Positions 1 through 4,845 of a stretch of 5,712 nucleotides of DNA are shown in pieces (within the stretch, counting starts at the first letter, position 1; each line of letters starts with the position of its first letter). This DNA is from CANNDT01 sp945876205 (GTDB lineage Bacteria; Acidobacteriota; Vicinamibacteria; Vicinamibacterales; UBA2999), in the NCBI GenBank assembly GCA_947503365.1, contig CANNDT010000166.1, forward strand, positions 1 to 5,712. Direction: 5' to 3'. The notes below the pieces were generated by a model, which saw only the letters and a list, made by a program, of their open reading frames with translations, was not told the DNA's origin and ran no database searches. The position numbers and the translations under genes were made by a program.

Positions 1-16
1 CGACGATAGCACAGGA

Positions 17-754
17 CTACCGGCTATCCGGCCCGACGTGCAATCCGCACTCTTTCTTTGTTTCTTCTTCCCACCACCAGCGCCCGGCGCGCTCATGCTG
101 GCCCGGGTTGACCGGTCGCGTGCACGGCTCGCAGCCGATCGAGATGAAGCCTCGATCGTGAAGCGAGTTGTACGGGACGTCGTGCTCGCTGATGTATGAC
201 CACACCTGTCTCGACGTCCAGAAGCTCAGAGGATTGACCTTCACCAGCGGCCGGTCCGGCGTGCCGAACGTGCTGTCAACCTGAAGCACCGGGACATCGG
301 CGCGTGTCCCCGGGCTCTGATCCTTGCGCTGTCCGGTGACCCACGCCCGGAGCGGGGCGAGCGCGCGCATCAGCGGTTCGACCTTGCGGATGCCGCAGCA
401 TTCCTTGTGGCCGTCGGCGTAGAAGGAAAACAATCCCTTCTCCCGCACCAGGGCCTGCACCGACTCCGGCCGCGGGAACATCGTCTCGATCGTGATGCCG
501 TAGCGGGCGCGAACCTTCTCGATGAATTGATAGGTCTCGGGGTGCAGGCGCCCGGTATCAAGCGAGAACACCGAGAACGGCCGTCCGATCGCGGCAGCCA
601 TGTCGATGAGCACCACGTCCTCGGCGCCGCTGAACGAGATGCCGATGTCGGGGGCATACGCCTCGAGCGCCAGCGCGAGGATTTCCTGCGGCTCGCGCGA
701 GGCGTAGCTGGCAGCGGCCGCCGGCAGGGTGGCGAGGTCGAGCGCCATGGTCAC
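17..754 (-). CDS. cysH: Assimilatory APS reductase (thioredoxin-dependent, iron-sulfur type)
   Basis: Predicted to reduce adenosine 5'-phosphosulfate (APS) to sulfite and AMP in the cytoplasm with thioredoxin as electron donor. Of 245 residues, 40-49 (SFSGAEDVVL) form the PP-loop nucleotide site, 141-151 (GQRKDQSPGTR) are the basic substrate-binding stretch, and C119-C120 with C208 and C211 (CC and CEPC) match the four ligands of the [4Fe-4S] cluster that marks APS rather than PAPS reductases. C236 in KKECGLH near the C terminus is the catalytic cysteine that carries the thiosulfonate intermediate. The length is normal for the family. The GTG at 754 overlaps the cysN stop as GTGA, which favours translational coupling; an ATG six bases downstream (748) would give 243 residues and is an equally possible start. 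No strong Shine-Dalgarno is seen. It is the last gene of the cysDNH operon visible here; TAG stop at 17-19. The direct APS route fits the absence of an APS kinase domain in the neighbouring CysN. Confidence 0.95.
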   Translation of the reverse strand: MTMALDLATLPAAAASYASREPQEILALALEAYAPDIGISFSGAEDVVLIDMAAAIGRPFSVFSLDTGRLHPETYQFIEKVRARYGITIETMFPRPESVQALVREKGLFSFYADGHKECCGIRKVEPLMRALAPLRAWVTGQRKDQSPGTRADVPVLQVDSTFGTPDRPLVKVNPLSFWTSRQVWSYISEHDVPYNSLHDRGFISIGCEPCTRPVNPGQHERAGRWWWEEETKKECGLHVGPDSR

Positions 755-2058
755 GTCAGCAGCTCTTCGAGCGCCTTCCTGACGGCTTCCACCGCTTCGG
801 CGTCTGACCCCGCGCGTCGCGCCATCAGCGCGAGCCGCTCGGCGGCGCTCACGGGGGCGACCGCCGCGACGGGGGCATCGTCTCGCACCGGGTTCGTGAT
901 CATCCCGGCGCCGGCGGTGAACTGCGTCGCCGGGTCGACCAGGATGAAGCTGCCGGTGATCCGGTTGGTTTCGTACTTATCGAAGACCAGCGGCCGCGCG
1001 GTCGACACCGTGACGGTCGCGATCTGATTCATCAGCAAGGCATGGCTGACTTCGGCGGTCACGGTGCGCGTCGTGTGCTTCAACAGGTAGACCCGCGCCG
1101 GATCGAGCGGGCGCTCGTCCATCCAGACGACCTCCGCCTCGAACTGCGTCCCGACGTGCGGCGGCTCGGCCGTCAGCGTATCCCCTCGACTGATATCGAT
1201 CTCATCGTCGAGCACCAGCGTCACCGACATCGGCGCGTAGGCGAGGTCGAGCTCGCCGTCGTAGGTGACGATGCGCTTGACGTGGGCGGAGCGGCCTGAC
1301 GGCCAGGTCGTGAGGCGATCGCCGATGCGCACGCTGCCTGAGGCAATCTGCCCGGCGTAGCCGCGGAATTCCCGGTCGGGACGCATCACGAGCTGCACCG
1401 GAAACCTGAAGGGCAGCGCGGTCAGGTCGCGCGTGACCTGGACCGTCTCGAGAAAGTCGAGCAGGCTCGAGCCGTTGAACCAGGGCGTGCGGTCGCTTTT
1501 CGTGATGACGTTGTCGCCGCCAAGCGCGCTCATCGGGATCGCGTGAAAGTTGGCGCCGGCGAGGATCTCCTCGAACTCGTCGGTGATCCCTTCGAAGATC
1601 TCGCGGTCGAAATCGACGAGGTCCATCTTGTTGACGGCGAGCACGAAGTCCTTGATACCCAGGAGCGAGGCGATGCGCGCGTGACGGCGCGACTGCACCT
1701 TGACGCCCTGCTGCGCGTCGACGAGCAGGATGGCGACGTCCGCCGTCGAGGCGCCGGTCGCCATGTTGCGCGTGTACTGCTCGTGCCCGGGCGTGTCGGC
1801 CAGGATGAACTTGCGGCGCGCGGTCGCGAAGTAGCGGTAGGCCACGTCGATCGTGATGCCCTGCTCGCGCTCGGCTTTCAAGCCGTCTGTGAACAGCGAG
1901 AAGTCGATGACGCCGACGCCGCGGTTCTTCGACGCGGCCTTCACCGAGTGCACCTGGTCCTCGTACACCGACTGCGAGTCGTGCAGCAGACGCCCGATCA
2001 GCGTGCTCTTCCCGTCGTCCACGCTCCCGGCGGTGCAGATGCGAAGAAGTCCCGACAT
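751..2058 (-). CDS. cysN: Sulfate adenylyltransferase subunit 1 (GTPase subunit of ATP sulfurylase)
   Basis: The GTPase partner of CysD: GTP hydrolysis drives sulfate activation to APS. The 435-residue product shows the full translation-factor-like G domain: P-loop GSVDDGKST (11-19), switch I GITID (67-71), DTPGH (88-92), NKMD (143-146) and SAL (177-179), followed by EF-Tu-like beta-barrel domains (about 215-385). An Ala-rich tail ends the protein at the length of a stand-alone CysN, so there is no fused CysC APS kinase. The frame stays open upstream to 2496, but that part only shadows cysD. The ATG at 2058 is chosen because homology starts there (MSGLLRICTAGSVDDGKST), because it overlaps the cysD stop as TGATG, and because GAAGG lies nine bases upstream. 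Its stop overlaps the cysH GTG. Family, partner and pathway are clear from the motifs and context. Confidence 0.96.
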   Translation of the reverse strand: MSGLLRICTAGSVDDGKSTLIGRLLHDSQSVYEDQVHSVKAASKNRGVGVIDFSLFTDGLKAEREQGITIDVAYRYFATARRKFILADTPGHEQYTRNMATGASTADVAILLVDAQQGVKVQSRRHARIASLLGIKDFVLAVNKMDLVDFDREIFEGITDEFEEILAGANFHAIPMSALGGDNVITKSDRTPWFNGSSLLDFLETVQVTRDLTALPFRFPVQLVMRPDREFRGYAGQIASGSVRIGDRLTTWPSGRSAHVKRIVTYDGELDLAYAPMSVTLVLDDEIDISRGDTLTAEPPHVGTQFEAEVVWMDERPLDPARVYLLKHTTRTVTAEVSHALLMNQIATVTVSTARPLVFDKYETNRITGSFILVDPATQFTAGAGMITNPVRDDAPVAAVAPVSAAERLALMARRAGSDAEAVEAVRKALEELLT

Positions 2059-3002
2059 CAGAAGTAACCTTCGCGCTTCTTCATCTCCATCGAGGCGTCC
2101 TGGTCGTGGTCGATGATGCGGAGCTGACGCTCGGACTGGCGCGTGGAGATGAGCTCTTCGATGATCTTCGGCACGGTGTCGGCCTCGGACCGGATGGCGC
2201 CGGTGCACGGCGAGCAGCCGAGCGAGCGCATGCGGCACTTCAGGACCTGCGGTTGCTCGCCGGGCATGGTCACGACGAACGGCTGCTCCTGGACGATGAG
2301 CGAGTTGCCGCGGACGATGACCTCGCGATCCTTGGCGTAGTAGAGCGGGACGATCGGAATCTTCTCGACGTGGATGTATTGCCACACGTCGATCTCCGTC
2401 CAGTTGGAGAGCGGAAACACGCGGATGCTTTCGCCCGGCTGCAGCTTGGCGTTCAGCAGGTTCCAGAGCTCGGGCCGCTGGCGCTTGGGATCCCACTGGC
2501 CGTTGGCGTCGCGCACCGAGAAGACGCGCTCCTTCGCCCGGGAGCGCTCTTCGTCGCGACGGGCGCCGCCGATCGCGGCGTCGAAGTTGCCCGCCTGCAG
2601 CGCGTCGAGCAGGGCCTTCGTCTTGAGCAGCCCGCAGCAGCGCTGGGTGCCGACGGCAAACGGCTGCGTGCCGTCGCTGATGGCTTCCTCGTTGGTGTGG
2701 ACGATCAGGCGCGCGCCGACGGCCGTGGCCATCTCGTCGCGGAACTCGATCATCTCGCGGAACTTGTAGGTGGTGTCGACGTGCAGCAGCGGAAACGGAA
2801 TCGGTCCCGGGAAGAACGCCTTCTGCGCCAGGCGCAGCATGACCGAGGAGTCCTTGCCGATCGAGTAGAGCATCACCGGCCGTTCGAACTCGGCGACGAG
2901 CTCGCGGAGGATGTGGATGCTTTCGGCCTCGAGCGCCCGGAGGTGGTCGAGCCGGGGCATCACGGCGACGGCGGGATCGAGCATGGCGGAGCTGCTAGTC
3001 AT
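2058..3002 (-). CDS. cysD: Sulfate adenylyltransferase subunit 2 (ATP sulfurylase catalytic subunit)
   Basis: The catalytic subunit of heterodimeric ATP sulfurylase; with CysN it makes APS from sulfate and ATP in the cytoplasm. Counting from the ATG at 3002 (314 residues), SIGKDSS (47-53) is the PP-loop of the ATP pyrophosphatase fold. HVDTTYKF (74-81), GGARRDEERSRAKER (145-159), CRMRSLGCSPCTGA (256-269) and the C-terminal MKKREGYF are all CysD hallmarks. The start is uncertain. None of the ATGs at 3002, 2984 or 2960 has a good Shine-Dalgarno; the family usually starts roughly 6-10 residues before HLRxLEAESIHI, so 2984 (308 residues) is also plausible. The frame extends to 3023, but that would put the start in the terminator U-tract. 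First gene of the operon; its expression probably depends on read-through of the attenuator directly upstream. Function is certain, the exact start is not. Confidence 0.95.
   Translation of the reverse strand: MTSSSAMLDPAVAVMPRLDHLRALEAESIHILRELVAEFERPVMLYSIGKDSSVMLRLAQKAFFPGPIPFPLLHVDTTYKFREMIEFRDEMATAVGARLIVHTNEEAISDGTQPFAVGTQRCCGLLKTKALLDALQAGNFDAAIGGARRDEERSRAKERVFSVRDANGQWDPKRQRPELWNLLNAKLQPGESIRVFPLSNWTEIDVWQYIHVEKIPIVPLYYAKDREVIVRGNSLIVQEQPFVVTMPGEQPQVLKCRMRSLGCSPCTGAIRSEADTVPKIIEELISTRQSERQLRIIDHDQDASMEMKKREGYF
2068..2072 (-). promoter_or_regulatory. Ribosome binding site of cysN
   Basis: The minus strand reads GAAGG here, nine bases before the ATG at 2058 and inside the last codons of cysD. 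It decides the cysN start against the longer open frame. With the TGATG overlap it suggests that cysN is translated by coupled or re-initiating ribosomes at a fixed ratio to cysD. Confidence 0.65.
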
Positions 3003-3014
3003 ATGAATGGCGCA

Positions 3015-3049
3015 CAAAAACAAAAAGCCCGGGAGGGTGTCCCGGGCTT
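3015..3049 (-). terminator. Intrinsic terminator before cysD, likely attenuator
   Basis: On the minus strand a perfect 10-bp stem (AAGCCCGGGA at 3049-3040 with TCCCGGGCTT at 3034-3025) closes a five-base loop and runs into a T-rich tract, TTTTTGTTTTTG. It ends only about 12 bases before the cysD ATG and points towards cysD. It would stop transcripts from the upstream rhodanese gene as well as those from the proposed leader promoter. A strong terminator this close to the first gene of a biosynthetic operon, just after a Cys-rich reading frame, is the arrangement of transcription attenuation. On the plus strand no comparable T-tract follows the stem. Confidence 0.9.
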
Positions 3050-3146
3050 CGATCTTCTTAGCGTGTTCTTGGGGTTTGTTCGGCGTTTACCCCAACAGCT
3101 GGACCGAAAGCGCGGAGACCTCGATGGCCTTGGTGCAACAACACGC
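3042..3146 (-). promoter_or_regulatory. Candidate cysteine-responsive attenuator with alternative RNA pairings
   Basis: Three pairings can be drawn by eye on the minus-strand RNA. (1) Antiterminator: 3115-3102 with 3054-3042, 12 pairs including one G-U, plus one mismatch and one bulge; it takes up eight of the ten bases of the terminator's 5' arm. (2) A perfect 7-bp hairpin, TTGGGGT (3095-3089) with ACCCCAA (3075-3069), spans the leader-peptide stop and nests inside the antiterminator, shortening its loop. (3) A competing stem, GCGTGTT-G-TTG (3146-3136) with CAA-G-AACACGC (3071-3061), seven pairs, a G-G mismatch and three more pairs; it includes the three consecutive Cys codons and cannot coexist with (1). 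A ribosome stalled at the Cys codons would block (3) and leave (1) free, giving read-through into cysD. A ribosome that reaches the stop would cover or disturb arm 3115-3102 and pairing (2), favouring the terminator. No folding energies were computed. Confidence 0.6.
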
Positions 3147-3173
3147 GCAGTTCGGACAGGCTCCAGGAAACAC
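3087..3173 (-). CDS. Cysteine-rich leader peptide of the cys operon (28 aa)
   Basis: A short frame, GTG to TAA, encoding 28 residues with Cys at 6, 9, 11, 12 and 13 (A-C-P-N-C-A-C-C-C-T-K); the rest is unremarkable and mildly hydrophobic. Five Cys in eight codons, directly upstream of sulfate-assimilation genes and followed by a terminator, fits a regulatory leader peptide whose translation senses charged tRNA-Cys. Such Cys-rich upstream frames are known from actinobacteria before sulfur genes; no sequence match is claimed. GTG at 3173 is the only start codon between the in-frame stop at 3188-3186 and the Cys codons, and it lies about three bases from the predicted transcription start, so translation would be near-leaderless without a Shine-Dalgarno. 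It is in the same frame as the rhodanese gene but separated from it by TGA and TAG. It could instead be a small metal-binding peptide, but the RNA context favours a regulatory role. Confidence 0.68.
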   Translation of the reverse strand: MFPGACPNCACCCTKAIEVSALSVQLLG

Positions 3174-3182
3174 GGTCCGACG

Positions 3183-3191
3183 ATTCTATCA
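3183..3191 (-). promoter_or_regulatory. Extended -10 promoter element of the cys leader
   Basis: The minus strand reads TGATAGAAT: a TGn extension followed by TAGAAT, one mismatch from TATAAT. The TGA is also the stop codon of the rhodanese gene. No convincing -35 box is seen 16-18 bases upstream, which is acceptable for extended -10 promoters. The expected transcription start is near 3176, placing the leader-peptide GTG (3173) almost at the 5' end of the RNA. Housekeeping sigma-factor recognition is assumed. Confidence 0.5.
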
Positions 3192-4778
3192 CTCGGGGGC
3201 GACCACCCGAAAGCGGTTGATCCCATCGGCGGCCATTTGGGCCACAAGCTTCAATTCCCAGTCAATATAGGCCTGCATCGCCTCGCGCGTGCTATCGGTC
3301 CCTTCGTACGGCCGCTTGTAGCGGTCGATGGCGGGGGAGGCCCAATCGTGGACGGCCCGGTCGAGGGGGAGCCCCGCGGCCACCCATGCCGCGGTGCCCC
3401 CGGCGAGTACGCAGACCCGCCGCCCGCTGGCTGCGGCGGCCTCTGCGGCGGCCTCCGGGGCGGCCTCCGGGGCGGCATAGCGGGCAAGGACGCCGTCGGG
3501 AGAGGTCAGCACCAGGGGGCGATCGTCTTTCGGGCCCGGCAGGTCCTCGGCAAACCTCGATCGCAGTACGAACCTCGCTCCCGGGATGTGTCCCCTGCTG
3601 TAGTCGGCGCTGGGGCCGACGTCGATGACCACCGCATCCATGGCGGCCAGCTCCAGCGGCGTGCAGGCATCGATTCCGTCATCCGGGAACGGCGGGCGGT
3701 TCGGCGGGGCGACTCCGGTTTCGTCCGCGGCGACCGCGCCGGGGTCGATCACCACCGCATCCCATCCCATCTGCGCCAGCCATGACGCCGTCATCTGCGC
3801 GCGCACGCCGGCCACGTCGAACAGCACGATGCGCGCGCCGCGCACCGCGATCCATTCATCGGTGGCTTGCACGAGTTGTCCGCCGGGGGCCGAGCGGAAG
3901 CCGGAAGGATGGCCGGCCGCGTGTTCCGCCGGAGTGCGGACGTCGAGCTGGTAGAGCGTGTGACTGTCGCGCTCGGCGATCCAGGTGTCGAGCGTCGCGC
4001 GATCGATCGCGCGCACGCCGACACGCGCCGCCCATCGGCTGGCCGCAGCTTTCGCTCGCGCCGCCGACGAAGGGGCTCCGCTCGGAAATGTCCGTGTCTG
4101 TCCCGATTCGAGCCCGTAGCCTTCGAGCGTCCATCCAATGGTGCCGTTTCTCAGCGCGGCCACGCGGTTAGGCAGGCCGGCGTTGATGAGGGTCTGCGTG
4201 CCGATGATGCTGCGCGTTCGTCCCGCGCAATTGACGATGACGAGCGTGTCGGGGGAGGGGACGAGGTCGAAGACGCGCAGGGTGAGCTCCGCGTTGGGCA
4301 CATTCAGCCCCTTCGGGATGCTCATCGTGCGGAACTCCTCGAAGCGACGCACATCCAGCACCGCGATATTCGCACCCTCGTCGATCAACGCCTTGACCTC
4401 TGGCGCCGAGAGCGACGGCGTGTGACACGTCGATTCCACCAGCTCGCCGAACGATTTGCTCGGGACGTTGACGTCTCGAAAGAGCTGTCCCTCGCGCGCG
4501 TAGCCGGCGAGGCCTCCCTCGAGCAGCGACACATCGGTGTAGCCAAGATCGCGGAGGCGGCCTGCCACTCTTTCCGCCAGGCCCTCGCCCGCGTCGTAGA
4601 CGACGATCGGCGCGCTCCTGCGGGGCACGAGGTCATAGGCGCGCAGTTCGACCTGCGAGGGCGGGAGGCTGACGGCAAAGAACGGATGCGCTTCCGCGAA
4701 GGGGCCTTCTTCGCGGGCGTCAAAGAGCGCAACTTCCTCACCATCGCGCCATCGCCGCCGGAGCTCTGATGGGGTCAC
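3189..4778 (-). CDS. Multi-domain rhodanese-like protein (likely sulfurtransferase)
   Basis: A 529-residue protein, apparently cytoplasmic (no signal peptide or membrane segment), with four rhodanese-like units at about 1-100, 114-222, 253-347 and 371-472. Only the second has an active-site loop with cysteine: C184 in CAGRTRS, preceded by LDVRRFEEF. The equivalent loops in the others read YDAGEGLA, FDVAGVRAQ and TSPDGVLA and lack Cys, so they are probably structural or binding modules. LDVRTPAEHAAGH and DYSRGHIPGARF mark units three and four. The C-terminal tail (472-529) is not recognised. It may move sulfane sulfur or act in thiol/sulfide metabolism; the acceptor is unknown. The GTG at 4778 is chosen because rhodanese homology begins there (TPSELRRRW) and a -10-like hexamer ends six bases upstream. 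The open frame to 4892 would overlap the divergent gene and adds no recognisable sequence. Transcription probably ends at the cys attenuator terminator, or partly reads through into cysD. Confidence 0.82.
   Translation of the reverse strand: MTPSELRRRWRDGEEVALFDAREEGPFAEAHPFFAVSLPPSQVELRAYDLVPRRSAPIVVYDAGEGLAERVAGRLRDLGYTDVSLLEGGLAGYAREGQLFRDVNVPSKSFGELVESTCHTPSLSAPEVKALIDEGANIAVLDVRRFEEFRTMSIPKGLNVPNAELTLRVFDLVPSPDTLVIVNCAGRTRSIIGTQTLINAGLPNRVAALRNGTIGWTLEGYGLESGQTRTFPSGAPSSAARAKAAASRWAARVGVRAIDRATLDTWIAERDSHTLYQLDVRTPAEHAAGHPSGFRSAPGGQLVQATDEWIAVRGARIVLFDVAGVRAQMTASWLAQMGWDAVVIDPGAVAADETGVAPPNRPPFPDDGIDACTPLELAAMDAVVIDVGPSADYSRGHIPGARFVLRSRFAEDLPGPKDDRPLVLTSPDGVLARYAAPEAAPEAAAEAAAASGRRVCVLAGGTAAWVAAGLPLDRAVHDWASPAIDRYKRPYEGTDSTREAMQAYIDWELKLVAQMAADGINRFRVVAPE
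3431..3478 (-). repeat. Four tandem 12-bp repeats inside the rhodanese gene
   Basis: Plus-strand units at 3431, 3443, 3455 and 3467 read CTGCGGCGGCCT twice, then CCGGGGCGGCCT and CCGGGGCGGCAT. The unit length keeps frame and encodes an Ala/Pro/Glu-rich linker (APEAAPEAAAEAAA, about residues 436-449) between the fourth domain's degenerate active loop and its last strand (RRVCVLAGG). Slippage would lengthen or shorten the linker by four residues without a frameshift. Confidence 0.85.
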
Positions 4779-4784
4779 GGCGCC

Positions 4785-4804
4785 AGTGTACGATCGACTA
4801 CACT
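4785..4804. promoter_or_regulatory. Inverted repeat / divergent promoter region
   Basis: AGTGTA, eight bases, TACACT: a perfect 6+6 inverted repeat in the 67-base gap between the divergent rhodanese and transporter genes. Each arm read outward is TACACT, four of six matches to a -10 box. On the minus strand the box ends six bases before the rhodanese GTG, which would make that mRNA leaderless; on the plus strand it would give a leader of about 35 bases before the transporter ATG. No clear -35 boxes are seen. It could equally be an operator for a dimeric regulator, or both. Confidence 0.45.
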
Positions 4805-4845
4805 CCGACGCTCGTGGATGTGACGCGCCGAGGACGGCCGAGCCG

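Noticed and set aside
407..1027. Plus-strand open frame opposite cysH and cysN
   Set aside because: It shadows two well-supported genes and shows no domain or start signal.
2059..2496. N-terminal extension of cysN into cysD
   Set aside because: The extension is out-of-frame cysD sequence; the G domain starts normally from the ATG at 2058, which has a Shine-Dalgarno.
3003..3023. Longer N terminus of CysD (seven residues)
   Set aside because: The start codon would lie in the U-tract of the terminator with no ribosome binding site, and the family does not need the extra residues.
3087..3173. Cys-rich frame as a lost C-terminal extension of the rhodanese gene
   Set aside because: It is in the same frame, but two consecutive stops (TGA, TAG) and a promoter-like element lie between, and the rhodanese already has a natural end. 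A read-through product cannot be fully excluded.
3015..3176. SAM riboswitch or T-box in the cysD leader
   Set aside because: No T-box sequence or specifier-type arrangement and no SAM-I or SAM-II core motifs could be recognised; the Cys-codon run and alternative stems explain the leader better. A covariance-model search would settle it.
2106..3785. Long plus-strand open frame of 559 codons antisense to cysD, the leader and the rhodanese gene
   Set aside because: It crosses three unrelated minus-strand elements, has low-complexity Arg/Gly/Asp-rich composition with no recognisable domain, and is explained by high GC content suppressing stop codons.
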